17,195 bases of DNA from CAMQVM01 sp044433365 (GTDB taxonomy: Bacteria; Bacteroidota; Bacteroidia; Bacteroidales; Rikenellaceae): NCBI GenBank assembly GCA_044433365.1, contig JAWXTR010000070.1:1-17195 (forward strand), given 5' to 3'. Shown here piece after piece: positions 7,695 to 15,385 of the stretch; position 1 is the stretch's first letter, and each line of letters begins with the position of its first letter. The translations under genes and the position numbers were made by a program. The notes below the pieces were generated by a model. It had not been told where the DNA came from, did not search any database, and saw only the letters and a list, made by a program, of their open reading frames with translations.

Positions 7695-8282
7695 ATGAAA
7701 ATCAAAAGTATTTATAAAGCGTTATTTGTTATGATGGTTGCTTTAGGCTGTGGCAATAGTGTCAAAGCTCAAGGCTTCGTTATAAAGAGTAATTTGTTAT
7801 GTGATCTATCTGGTTCATTTAGTTTGGGTGCAGAGTATCCACTCACTGAGAAGTCGTCTCTATCACTTATGGCAAATTATAATCCTTGGGAGTTTGAAGA
7901 TAATGCCAAGCGGAAGTATATGCTTATCCAGCCAGAGTATAGAAAATGGGTAAGAGGAGTGTATGATGGTTATTTTTGGGGTATACAACTTAATTATGCA
8001 ACATTTAATATAGGTGGATCTTTGCCTTGGTGGATAGATTCGTTTGATACATTCGAAAATAATCGTTACCAAGGAGATCTCTATGGAATGGGTGCAACAA
8101 CTGGTTATCAGTGGATTCTATCGCCTCGATTAAATTTGGAGGTTGCGGCATCTTTGGGGTATGCACATATCTGCTACGATAAATACGACAGACCCGAAGG
8201 AACCCCTCGCATTGAGCAGGGTATACATAACTATTGGGGTATAACCCAAATAGGTTTAACACTAGTCTATTATATCAAGTAA
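7695..8282 (+). CDS. DUF3575-family outer-membrane protein (first copy)
   Basis: This 195-residue protein has a signal peptide with cleavage near VKAQ and then the DUF3575 pattern. Recognisable blocks are IKSNLLCDLSGSFSLGAEY, NPWEF, QPEYRKWV, YFWGIQLNYATFNIGG, a GYQWILSPRLNLEVAASLGYAH stretch, and a C-terminal LTLVYYIK. The family is confined largely to Bacteroidota, is predicted to be an outer-membrane barrel, and often sits beside fimbrial genes. Its biochemical role is not established. It is a paralogue of the protein at 9545, but here the gene stands apart from its partner by 183 bases containing a repeat copy. The stop codon is one base before that repeat. Confidence 0.8.
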   Translation: MKIKSIYKALFVMMVALGCGNSVKAQGFVIKSNLLCDLSGSFSLGAEYPLTEKSSLSLMANYNPWEFEDNAKRKYMLIQPEYRKWVRGVYDGYFWGIQLNYATFNIGGSLPWWIDSFDTFENNRYQGDLYGMGATTGYQWILSPRLNLEVAASLGYAHICYDKYDRPEGTPRIEQGIHNYWGITQIGLTLVYYIK

Positions 8283-8283
8283 A

Positions 8284-8450
8284 GGAAACTTCTAAAATCT
8301 GACTTTCGGAGCTATTTCGTTTGAAGGCTTCATCTTTGAATTTGCAAATAAAGGAGGAAAGAGCACTACAGCCTATATCCGCAAAAAACCAAACCTAAAG
8401 CCTTAAAACAAAAAATCTCTCAAAATCCATAATTTAAAACTACACTAAAA
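8284..8450 (+). repeat. Dispersed intergenic repeat, copy 2 (about 167 bp)
   Basis: It starts GGAAACTTCTAAAATCTGAC one base after the preceding stop codon. It shares the core with copy 1 (8324-8377) including AAATAAAGGAGG. Inverted arms GTTTGAAGGCTT (8319-8330) and AAAGCCTTAAAAC (8397-8409) pair with one mismatch. Its right part, AAATCTCTCAAAATC and following, is also found at 13331 in copy 4. It occupies the gap before the DUF3868-like gene. Confidence 0.7.
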
Positions 8451-8465
8451 TAATAAAAAATTATT

Positions 8466-9536
8466 ATGAAAAAAAATTTATTGCTAAGTCTAGGATTGTT
8501 AATAAACACGCTAGCTACAGCTCAAGTTGTGAATGTCAATGTGATACAAAAAGAGTGTAAGTTTGTTGATGATTCACTCACTATTGAAATGTCATTATCT
8601 GGAGATGTGAACGATCTAAACTCTAGAGATGCGATTTTGCTCACTCCGTTTTTATCCACTACGAATAAAAATGTAGATCTATCGCCTATACAACTTAATG
8701 GTAAGTATAAGCATATTCTATATAATCGCAATAAAGAGATAAGAAGTAGAATGAATAAAGGAGATGTAGAAACAGATAAATATATACAAAGTCTTAACTC
8801 TAACGGTAAGTTCAGTATCGATTATGCTGTCACTATAGCTCAAAAGGATTGGATGAGTGATATGGCTCTTCAAATTAGATGCGATAATTTAAATGCTGAC
8901 AATGAAATAAATGAGATTTCAAATCTTTTTGTGCAAAATATCGAGACTCCAACTACTGAAGATGGAGTTAGAGTTGTAGCTGTAGCCCCAGTGCGCCCAG
9001 AACCCAAGAGTCAACCTAAGAGTCAACCAACAGAGAGATATGATTCAGCACCTAGTGCGAATCAAACAGTGTCGCAACAAAATTATAAAGGAAGCTATGT
9101 TGCACCCGACTCAGATGCAACAGATGAACGCAACCAACGAGATTTAAACTTTAGTCTTGAGGAGGCTCAAGTAATGGTAAATGTAAATCCTCAAATTTTA
9201 TCACTCAAGGAGTTATTCACTGTTGCTATGTCGTATAAAGAGAATCGTGAGAAATTCTATCACATAATCTCGACATGTGTTAAGCTATACCCAACACATC
9301 CTATCGCAAACCTAAATGCAGCATCTATGGCTATCGAATTGGGTGATGCAGCAGCAGCAAACAAATATCTGCAAATAGCACCTTATGAATCTTTGGCATA
9401 TAAAAATTGCCGTGGAGCTTATGAGTTGATGAATGGAAATATCTACGAGGGAATACGTCTACTAAAGAGTGCTAAGACAGAGGGCTCGGAAGAGGCTGGA
9501 TACAACTTAGAGCTCTTCTTTAAATTAAATAAGTAA
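8466..9536 (+). CDS. DUF3868-like N-domain plus TPR-like C-domain protein, OmpA domain absent
   Basis: This is a 356-residue exported protein with a signal peptide of about 20 residues (cleavage near ATAQ). Residues of about 20-155 resemble the DUF3868 domain of the neighbour at 10123, sharing LTPF(L)..., the ILYNR/VMFQR-like strand and the DWM motif. The CGCG motif that follows DWM in the neighbour is missing. A low-complexity Pro/Gln/Ser linker (about 172-225, with PKSQPKSQP) sits where the neighbour has its OmpA domain. The C-terminal part (about 239-356) is TPR-like and clearly paralogous to the neighbour's (LYPTHPIANLNAASMA versus LYPDDPVANLNAACVA). Eight bases separate it from the next gene, so it is operonic. 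Without the OmpA domain it should not anchor to peptidoglycan. The function is unknown. Confidence 0.75.
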   Translation: MKKNLLLSLGLLINTLATAQVVNVNVIQKECKFVDDSLTIEMSLSGDVNDLNSRDAILLTPFLSTTNKNVDLSPIQLNGKYKHILYNRNKEIRSRMNKGDVETDKYIQSLNSNGKFSIDYAVTIAQKDWMSDMALQIRCDNLNADNEINEISNLFVQNIETPTTEDGVRVVAVAPVRPEPKSQPKSQPTERYDSAPSANQTVSQQNYKGSYVAPDSDATDERNQRDLNFSLEEAQVMVNVNPQILSLKELFTVAMSYKENREKFYHIISTCVKLYPTHPIANLNAASMAIELGDAAAANKYLQIAPYESLAYKNCRGAYELMNGNIYEGIRLLKSAKTEGSEEAGYNLELFFKLNK

Positions 9537-9544
9537 TTTTCTCT

Positions 9545-10111
9545 ATGAAAAGATATTTGTTAATATTAGTTACTGTGGTTATCTCGACACCACTATTTGC
9601 TCAAGATTTCTCAGTAAATGTAAACACTCTTCCTGTTATAAATGGAGCTATAAATGTCGGTGCAGCGTATGCTATCAACAACAAATATACCATTGATTTG
9701 TCTGGAGCTGTTCGTCCGTGGACACGTAACGAAAATAGTGTCAATAGATATTGGGGCGTTAAGCCAGAGACACGTTATTGGTTTTGTCAAAAGTTTAATG
9801 GTTCGTTCCTCGGTGTTTTTATGACTGGTTCACAATATAATATTGGTGGTGTGGATATGCCATTTGGTATGTTTTCGGATGTTGAGAAGTATCGTTTCGA
9901 AGGGTGGGCACTTGGCGGAGGAGTGAGCTATGGTTATCATTTTGTCTTAAGCAAACATTGGAATATAGAGGCAAGTATTGGTGCAGGCTATACCTACTAT
10001 GACTTTACTCAATATAGATGTCCGCTGCTTTGTGCAAGAGTATTAAAGGATGACTGCTATCACTATTGGGGTATCAACACAGCTTCGCTATCGTTGGTAT
10101 ATATTTTTTAA
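9545..10111 (+). CDS. DUF3575-family outer-membrane protein (second copy)
   Basis: This is a 188-residue exported protein with a signal peptide of about 19 residues (cleavage near LFAQ). It shows the DUF3575 blocks more canonically than its paralogue at 7695: SGAVRPWTRN, GVKPETRYWFCQKFNGSF, TGSQYNIGGV, GVSYGYHFVLSKHWNIEASIGAGYTYYDF and a terminal aromatic (LVYIF). Three cysteines lie in the late loop (CPLLC and DDC). It is tightly packed between DUF3868-type genes (8 and 11 bases), an arrangement seen beside Bacteroidota fimbrial genes. A role in fimbrial assembly or in anchoring at the outer membrane is inference from context only. Confidence 0.83.
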   Translation: MKRYLLILVTVVISTPLFAQDFSVNVNTLPVINGAINVGAAYAINNKYTIDLSGAVRPWTRNENSVNRYWGVKPETRYWFCQKFNGSFLGVFMTGSQYNIGGVDMPFGMFSDVEKYRFEGWALGGGVSYGYHFVLSKHWNIEASIGAGYTYYDFTQYRCPLLCARVLKDDCYHYWGINTASLSLVYIF

Positions 10112-10122
10112 ATTGATAAACT

Positions 10123-11547
10123 ATGAAATATTTATATACCATATTACTTATACTATCGTTTCTTCCGCTCTCGGCTGCGCAGTATCTCTCGCAAAGGGAT
10201 AGCTCAATATATGTAGTTAAGGGATATATGCAGAGGCTGCAAGATGAACTTATTGTCTCTTTTGAGTTGAGTATAGATAGGGAATTATCATCTAATGAGA
10301 GCGTAGTGTTAGAGCCTATGATTCAAGATAGCTTGGGGCGAGAGATGATTTTGCCAAAAATATATATTAATAGTCCTAGACAACATGTGATGTTTCAGCG
10401 AGGATTTTATAAAGATGTTGATTTGTCAAACGCCATACAACGTAAGAATGGATCTAAGCAGAACTTTCGATATTTGGAGTCCCGTCCATATTCTGATTGG
10501 ATGAAATCGGCGTCGTTGATAGTTAACGAGGAGAGCTGCGGCTGTGGATTGCCTGTAGCTAATGATGTTGCATTTACAACGGCTATATCTACCACATATT
10601 CGTTGCCAGCTCAATTACCTATGTTGGCTTTTGTGATGCCCGAAGAGACTGCTCTGAAGTTTCGTGTCGATAAGGGTAGTGCATTTATCCTCTTTCCGTT
10701 GAATGATACGGTTGTTTATCCTTCGTTTGGCGACAATCAAAAGGAGTTAGATAAGATCACAAACTCAATAGATATAATCAAACAAGATACAAATTGCATG
10801 GTTACAGAGGTCGGCATACATGGGTATGCCTCGCCCGAAGGACGATATAGAGTAAATGAAATGCTCTCTAGGGGAAGATCAAACGCTGTTAAGAAGTATA
10901 TTGATGATATGTATAATTTCCCTAAAGGAGTGATAAATTCAGAATATACGCCTGAGGATTGGATAGGTTTCGAGGCTTTGCTTGAGGGTTCATTCTACAG
11001 ATATAAGAGTGAGATATTGAAGATTATGCATAGCAATATTACGCCAGATAAGAAGGAAGCTCTTATAAGAACGAAGTATCCTCAGTTTTTCAAAATGGCG
11101 ATGGATGATTGGTTTATTATGCTACGACATACAGACTATGTTATTGAATATGAAGTATGTTTTTTTAACTCAATCGAACAGATTAAGCAAACCTATGATA
11201 GCAACCCCAAAAACTTAAGTCTCAATGAGTTATTTCAACTATCTCAACACTATGAGGAAGGTAGTGACGCTCAAGGCAATGTATTTATGAACTCGGTTAT
11301 GTTGTATCCAGATGACCCTGTCGCTAACTTAAATGCAGCATGTGTTGCACTACGTAGACGAGATATTACAGCAGCAAAACGATATTTGGATCTATCACTA
11401 GAGTGTAATGAGAAGGATTTAGCTTTGGGTGTATATTATTTGTTAATCGAAAAGTATGACGAAGCGATTATATACCTCAAGAAAGCCGATAATGCAGGTG
11501 TAAAGAATGCAGCCCAATATATGCATATTTATGAGTCATGCGAATAG
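10123..11547 (+). CDS. DUF3868 - OmpA-like - TPR protein
   Basis: This is a 474-residue exported protein with a signal peptide ending near LSAAQ. The DUF3868 domain spans about 20-145 and includes VLEPMI, the VMFQRGF strand, SDWM and the SCGCG cysteine motif (138-142). An OmpA-like peptidoglycan-binding domain follows (about 187-270) with FPLNDTVVYPSF and HGYASPEG (233-240), then a GRSNAVKKYI helix. The C-terminus (about 361-470) holds TPR-like repeats. The architecture suggests a periplasmic protein tethering an outer-membrane complex to peptidoglycan, probably with the DUF3575 protein encoded 11 bases upstream. It is the last gene of the 8466-11547 cluster. A 208-base gap follows before the fimbrillin gene. 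No specific biochemical function is known to me. Confidence 0.82.
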   Translation: MKYLYTILLILSFLPLSAAQYLSQRDSSIYVVKGYMQRLQDELIVSFELSIDRELSSNESVVLEPMIQDSLGREMILPKIYINSPRQHVMFQRGFYKDVDLSNAIQRKNGSKQNFRYLESRPYSDWMKSASLIVNEESCGCGLPVANDVAFTTAISTTYSLPAQLPMLAFVMPEETALKFRVDKGSAFILFPLNDTVVYPSFGDNQKELDKITNSIDIIKQDTNCMVTEVGIHGYASPEGRYRVNEMLSRGRSNAVKKYIDDMYNFPKGVINSEYTPEDWIGFEALLEGSFYRYKSEILKIMHSNITPDKKEALIRTKYPQFFKMAMDDWFIMLRHTDYVIEYEVCFFNSIEQIKQTYDSNPKNLSLNELFQLSQHYEEGSDAQGNVFMNSVMLYPDDPVANLNAACVALRRRDITAAKRYLDLSLECNEKDLALGVYYLLIEKYDEAIIYLKKADNAGVKNAAQYMHIYESCE

Positions 11548-11678
11548 AGGTTTGAAATTTTAAGCTATTTCTGCTATTTGAGTTGTAAAAAATAACTTTT
11601 TTTAATGCTTCTTTAGAAAAAGCACGAGAAATCACAATACAAATTCCATAAAATCATAATAAAACAATAATTATTAAT

Positions 11679-11736
11679 GGGAACTTCTAAAATCTGACTT
11701 TCGGAACTTTTCCGTTTTAAGGCTTTAGAACTACCC
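11679..11736 (+). repeat. Dispersed repeat, copy 3 (short, 58 bp, inverted ends)
   Basis: It starts GGGAACTTCTAAAATCTGAC and ends GGCTTTAGAACTACCC. The ends are imperfect inverted repeats (GGGAACTTCTAAA against GGGTAGTTCTAAA), and CGGAA/TTCCG forms an inner hairpin. The larger core of copies 1 and 2 is absent. It lies 20 bases before the fimbrillin ATG, so it is part of that gene's untranslated leader or promoter. Confidence 0.7.
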
Positions 11737-11755
11737 AAATTAAAAAAAAAGTAAA

Positions 11756-13240
11756 ATGAAAAAATTCAAACTTTTAGCCATCTGTCTGTGCACTATAGCA
11801 TTAGGAAGTTGCGTTAAAGATGCAGATGTCATTTCTTCGTATTCTGATCCTAATCAAACTACGACAGAGGGCAACACCTCTTTTGAATTTCTAATTCAGA
11901 ATGGAGAGACTACAAAGTCTACAGGAACTGTAGAGGATTCTGGTGTACATAGCCAAGGAATTGCAGAGGAATATAAGGTCAACAAAGTTGATATTTACTT
12001 GTTTGATGCTGCTAGTGGTATCTTAGTAGATGTATATAGTTTAGAGGGTATTACGCTATCTTCTAATACATCTACAGACCTTATCGTTCGTTATACATCT
12101 GACAAATTTGATGTAGCGAAAGGCACTTACAATATATTTGCAGTTGCTAATAGCAACAATGTATATAATGTGTCGACTCAAGATCAATTCTTGGCATACG
12201 AGGATGCGACTTATAACGGATCAAATAGCCTTATGTCAACTATTCCAACTGAAGGCTTTATGATGACAAACAGAGCTTCAGAGAATCTAAATGTATCAAT
12301 TTCAGCAGATGAGGACAAGGTTGTCTCTATTGATTTAGAAAGAGTTGTAGTTAAAGTTGATGTAGCACAAGATTATGATTCATTCAACCTAATTGATGGT
12401 AATGGTGGTACTTATGCAAACATTAAATTACAAAACTACATGTTGGTTAACTTGGCAACAAACTATTATCTATTCCGTCACGAGGCTGATCTAACAACAT
12501 TTACTAAGCCGACTTATGCACTTGCAGCAAACTTCGGTGATGTATCTAACACGAATGGATATGTTATTGACCCTTATTTTTTTAGCAAGGATGCAAGCAA
12601 AATAGGATCATTCCAAAATGCAGATGGTTTCTTCTATCAACCACTTCAGGATGTTGCAACCAATCCAACTTGGTCTATGATGCCATCTAGCGTAACATCT
12701 TCGGTTAACTACTGCTTAGAGAACACATTGTATCAGGATGCTCAGTTGAATGGTTATACTACAGGTCTTGTATTCCAAGCAAGAGTTAGTCCTACAGAGA
12801 TTATCACAAATGCATACGGTTCAACTACAATCACATATCCATCTACCGTATACTATTGCAACAATAAATTCTATAATAGTATAGCAACACTTGAGGCTTG
12901 TTTGGGTGGTGATATTCCAAACATTGATGATAGCTCATCTACGTCAGATCTTCAAGACAACTACATCACTCGTCTTACTCTTAATGGTTCAGATTATATT
13001 TGTTATTACAACTATTGGATCAAGCATTATGATAATGATAATGCAAGTGTTATGGGGGTAATGGAGTTTGGTGTAGTTCGTAATAACCACTACCAAATAT
13101 CTATCAACTCAATATCTGGATTGGGTACAGGTGAGCCTTATGTTAAAAAAGAGGAGCCAGATGAGACTAACGAGACTCTTACGGTAAACATAAACGTAGT
13201 GCCATGGATTGTTCGTGATCAAGGCGATATTGAGTTGTAG
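11756..13240 (+). CDS. Mfa1-family major fimbrial subunit (type V pilus fimbrillin)
   Basis: This 494-residue protein is a lipoprotein precursor of the Bacteroidota type V pilus. The signal peptide has a lipobox LGSC, giving Cys19 as the lipidated residue, followed by Val-Lys-Asp-Ala-Asp, acidic enough for surface export. The FimA/Mfa1 N-terminal fold is suggested by VNKVDIYLFDAASG and GTYNIFAVANS. The C-terminus ends VNINVVPWIVRDQGDIEL, the family signature that carries the donor strand for polymerisation. In the known pathway the lipidated precursor is cut by a protease near its first strand, freeing a groove for strand exchange. No arginine occurs before Arg112, so cleavage cannot follow the Arg-specific Porphyromonas model. 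It is followed by its anchor gene after a strong hairpin. Confidence 0.88.
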   Translation: MKKFKLLAICLCTIALGSCVKDADVISSYSDPNQTTTEGNTSFEFLIQNGETTKSTGTVEDSGVHSQGIAEEYKVNKVDIYLFDAASGILVDVYSLEGITLSSNTSTDLIVRYTSDKFDVAKGTYNIFAVANSNNVYNVSTQDQFLAYEDATYNGSNSLMSTIPTEGFMMTNRASENLNVSISADEDKVVSIDLERVVVKVDVAQDYDSFNLIDGNGGTYANIKLQNYMLVNLATNYYLFRHEADLTTFTKPTYALAANFGDVSNTNGYVIDPYFFSKDASKIGSFQNADGFFYQPLQDVATNPTWSMMPSSVTSSVNYCLENTLYQDAQLNGYTTGLVFQARVSPTEIITNAYGSTTITYPSTVYYCNNKFYNSIATLEACLGGDIPNIDDSSSTSDLQDNYITRLTLNGSDYICYYNYWIKHYDNDNASVMGVMEFGVVRNNHYQISINSISGLGTGEPYVKKEEPDETNETLTVNINVVPWIVRDQGDIEL

Positions 13241-13370
13241 AAAACTTCTAAAATATAGTTTTTGGAGCCTTTCCTTTTTAATGGTAGTTCTAAAATCTGA
13301 ATCCAGAATTTAGAACTATCATTAAAAGTAAAATCTCTCAAAATCTATAAATTATAACTCCTGTAATAAA
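13240..13370 (+). repeat. Dispersed repeat, copy 4, with a nested palindrome
   Basis: It starts at the G of the fimbrillin stop codon (GAAAACTTCTAAAAT). It continues with a degenerate version of the copy 3 sequence to about 13280, then the palindrome at 13274-13328. It ends with AAATCTCTCAAAATCTATAA, nearly the same as 8414-8433 in copy 2. It fills the gap between the fimbrillin and anchor genes. Confidence 0.65.
13274..13328 (+). terminator. Long imperfect palindrome between fimbrillin and anchor genes
   Basis: The left arm contains AATGGTAGTTCTAAAATCTG and the right arm contains CAGAATTTAGAACTATCATT, with a 4-base AATC loop. Only a few positions mismatch over about 25 bp per arm. The left flank CTTTTT pairs with AAAAG on the right. 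There is no T-run after it on the + strand. It could act as an attenuator or mRNA-stabilising stem that makes the anchor transcript rarer than the fimbrillin transcript. Confidence 0.5.
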
Positions 13371-13379
13371 CATTAAATT

Positions 13380-14423
13380 ATGATTTTATGCGAAGAAGCG
13401 TACCGCACTATGTGGCGGTACGCTTTACAAAAATTATCCATTTTACTCTGTATTCTTTTGGTTTCGTGTGGATGGGTGAATGATGACTACACTGACTGTC
13501 CAACAGGCACGTGGTTGCATTTTTCATATACATATAATATCTTGGATGTAGATGCTGCATATAATCAAGTAGATGATATATCTATATTTATTTTTGATGA
13601 CAATGGCAGATACATTAAGACACAAGAGGTTGATTCTCTTCAGTTTCAACAAAACAGTGCCATGGTTGAGATTGACCAGCCACAAGGCGAATACAAAATT
13701 TTGGTATGGGGAGGTCTCTCGGATTCAAACTACGCTCTATCGAATTTGATAGAGGGTGAGACTTTGTATGAAGATGTAGAGCTTTCTTTATCGAAGAGTG
13801 CAGAGGCAGATGAAAATTCTGCTTTGTTGAGCTTTTTATTCCATTGTCGCTTAGATTATATAGCTGTTACAGATTATTATAATATAATTGAAGCTCCACT
13901 TGTGAAGAACTCAAACCATTTCTCCGTCATAATACAAGATGAAAGTAATAATGACTTGCAGGTAGGTGATTTGGGAATTGTCATAAGATCCGACAATGGA
14001 GTTCTTGGCTATGATAATAATATTATTGAAGGAAACTATATAAATTACACACCTTACTCGCAGTTTTTGACTGAAGTGACTAACACAAGTTTGGACGGTG
14101 AGGTTGTAGTCTCGTCAATATGTGCATCATACATAAATACCTTGCGACTCTTTGTTGGCGACGACACCTCGTTATCTATTGTTAATACTTCAAACGATGA
14201 GAGGCTCGTCGATATCTCTATTGTTCAATACCTTTTATTAACACAGAGTTACTACGGTTTTGGTAATATTAGTAATCAGGAGTATTTAGACAGACAAGAT
14301 TCATACTCATTAATCTTCTATCTTGAGAAATGTAGCGATTCAACAGAAGGATATATATGCACCAAGGTCTCTGTAAATGGATGGATTGTGCGTTTTAATG
14401 ATACAGAATTAATTAAACAATAA
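13380..14423 (+). CDS. FimB/Mfa2-family fimbrial anchor lipoprotein
   Basis: This is the anchor and length regulator of the fimbria, a lipoprotein that caps and holds the fimbrillin fibre at the cell surface. The family blocks include DDYTDCPTGTWLHFSYTYN, VDDISIFIFDDNGRYI, GEYKILVWGGL and a C-terminal SVNGWIVRFND. Two starts are possible. From the ATG at 13380 the lipobox LVSC places Cys at 30. From the ATG at 13410 it places Cys at 20, a more usual signal-peptide length (MWRYALQKLSILLCILLVSC). The longer form adds a poorly fitting Cys-Glu-Glu segment, but its leader is A/T-rich like those of the neighbours. The 13410 ATG sits in the loop of a strong hairpin. The gene follows the fimbrillin by 139 bases. 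Confidence 0.83.
   Translation: MILCEEAYRTMWRYALQKLSILLCILLVSCGWVNDDYTDCPTGTWLHFSYTYNILDVDAAYNQVDDISIFIFDDNGRYIKTQEVDSLQFQQNSAMVEIDQPQGEYKILVWGGLSDSNYALSNLIEGETLYEDVELSLSKSAEADENSALLSFLFHCRLDYIAVTDYYNIIEAPLVKNSNHFSVIIQDESNNDLQVGDLGIVIRSDNGVLGYDNNIIEGNYINYTPYSQFLTEVTNTSLDGEVVVSSICASYINTLRLFVGDDTSLSIVNTSNDERLVDISIVQYLLLTQSYYGFGNISNQEYLDRQDSYSLIFYLEKCSDSTEGYICTKVSVNGWIVRFNDTELIKQ
13396..13425 (+). promoter_or_regulatory. Hairpin with a candidate start codon in its loop
   Basis: Arms AAGCGTACCGC (13396-13406) and GCGGTACGCTT (13415-13425) are perfect 11-bp complements, unusually GC-rich for this region. The 8-base loop is ACTATGTG and contains the in-frame ATG at 13410. If 13410 is the true start of the anchor gene, the stem would control its translation; if 13380 is, the stem lies in early coding sequence. 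Confidence 0.6.
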
Positions 14424-14442
14424 AATTAAATCATTGTGTGTA

Positions 14443-14466
14443 AATACCTTACATAAGTCAGGTATT
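14443..14466 (+). other. Small hairpin after the anchor gene
   Basis: The arms AATACCT (14443-14449) and AGGTATT (14460-14466) pair perfectly over a 10-base loop. It sits 20 bases after the anchor stop codon, where a terminator is expected, but no T-tract follows. Confidence 0.35.
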
Positions 14467-14480
14467 ACGATATATAATTA

Positions 14481-14515
14481 AGGGGAGTTCTAAAAATTGA
14501 TTTTATTCAATTATT
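14481..14515 (+). repeat. Dispersed repeat, copy 5 (partial)
   Basis: It reads AGGGGAGTTCTAAAAATTGA and then diverges. It resembles the start of copy 1 (GGAAACTTCTAAAAATTGG). Its first 11 bases are the exact complement of 6392-6402 downstream of glmS. It lies 58 bases after the fimbrial anchor stop. Confidence 0.55.
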
Positions 14516-14544
14516 ATAAGTTTCCTTATTATAACAACTTATAT

Positions 14545-14574
14545 AACTACAAGAGAATGAAACCTCTTATAGTT
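14545..14574 (+). other. Hairpin just upstream of the uppP direct repeat
   Basis: Arms AACTACAAGAG (14545-14555) and CTCTTATAGTT (14564-14574) pair with one mismatch (an A-C opposition). The stem ends one base before the 248-bp direct repeat begins, so it marks the right boundary of the fimbrial island. It may be a terminator of the island or a feature of the junction. Confidence 0.4.
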
Positions 14575-14575
14575 G

Positions 14576-14823
14576 CAATTACAACATTATAATGGAAATA
14601 TTAGAGACCATAATAATCGCCATAGTAGAGGGTTTAACAGAGTTTTTGCCTGTCTCGTCGACTGGGCATATAATTATAGCACAAGATTTGATAGGTGTTG
14701 AGAGCACACCATTTGTAAAGGCATTTACAGTAATAATACAGTTTGGAGCTATATTATCGGTTGTAGTGCTCTACTGGAAGCAATTTTTTAAGTCATGGAA
14801 TTTATATCGAAAACTTATTATAG
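14576..14823 (+). repeat. Right copy of the 248-bp direct repeat (start of intact uppP)
   Basis: It matches 7244-7491 with six substitutions and no gaps. It covers the 16 bases before the ATG and the first 77 codons of uppP. After it, the intact gene continues (GCCTTTATACC) where the left copy switches to the dispersed repeat. Confidence 0.95.
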
Positions 14824-15383
14824 CCTTTATACCTGCAGCTATATTTGGGCTACTACTTAGCGATTTTATTGACTCTCTATTAGATAGCGTTATTACAGTA
14901 GGCATAATGTTGATTATCGGGGGAGTAGTGATGATATTTATTGACAATCTACTAAGCAAAGGCACAGAAGATTATCCTGAAAAAATTAGTGATAAAAAAG
15001 CATTGAAAATAGGACTTTTTCAATGTATAGCCATGATTCCTGGTGTATCTCGATCTATGGCAACAATTGTTGGCGGTATCTCACAAGGTTTAACAAGAAA
15101 ATGTGCTGCGGAGTTCTCTTTCTTTTTAGCAGTTCCAACTATGTTTGCTGCTATGTGCTATAAAATGTTACAGCTTTTTTTAGAGCCTAATGGAGTAGAT
15201 TTAATCACAAATAATTTAAGCATATTAATAATAGGCAATCTAGTATCATTTTTTGTGGCTCTGCTTTCAATAAAGTTTTTTATTGGGTTTGTAACAAAAT
15301 TTGGTTTTAAACTATTTGGATATTATCGAGTAGTTATAGGGAGTATTATTCTAATACTATATTTTATAGGATTTATTGCATAG
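14592..15383 (+). CDS. uppP: Undecaprenyl-diphosphate phosphatase (bacitracin-resistance type)
   Basis: UppP (BacA) removes a phosphate from undecaprenyl diphosphate at the membrane, recycling the lipid carrier used for peptidoglycan, O-antigen and capsule. The protein is 263 residues, a normal length, and very hydrophobic. The active-site motifs are EGLTEFLPVSSTGH (13-26) with Glu13 and Glu17, and PGVSRS (150-155) with Arg154. Both are intact. The start is the ATG with a leader identical to that of the truncated copy. The vanZ-family gene begins two bases after the stop, so the two are co-transcribed. This appears to be the functional copy of the pair. Confidence 0.96.
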   Translation: MEILETIIIAIVEGLTEFLPVSSTGHIIIAQDLIGVESTPFVKAFTVIIQFGAILSVVVLYWKQFFKSWNLYRKLIIAFIPAAIFGLLLSDFIDSLLDSVITVGIMLIIGGVVMIFIDNLLSKGTEDYPEKISDKKALKIGLFQCIAMIPGVSRSMATIVGGISQGLTRKCAAEFSFFLAVPTMFAAMCYKMLQLFLEPNGVDLITNNLSILIIGNLVSFFVALLSIKFFIGFVTKFGFKLFGYYRVVIGSIILILYFIGFIA

Positions 15384-15385
15384 TT

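Noticed and set aside
10407..10614. Open frames on the minus strand inside the DUF3868-OmpA gene, and others such as 288-632, 15808-16161 and 16101-16358
   Set aside because: They lie antisense within well-supported genes, show no domain or signal pattern, and have compositions typical of reverse-frame shadows.
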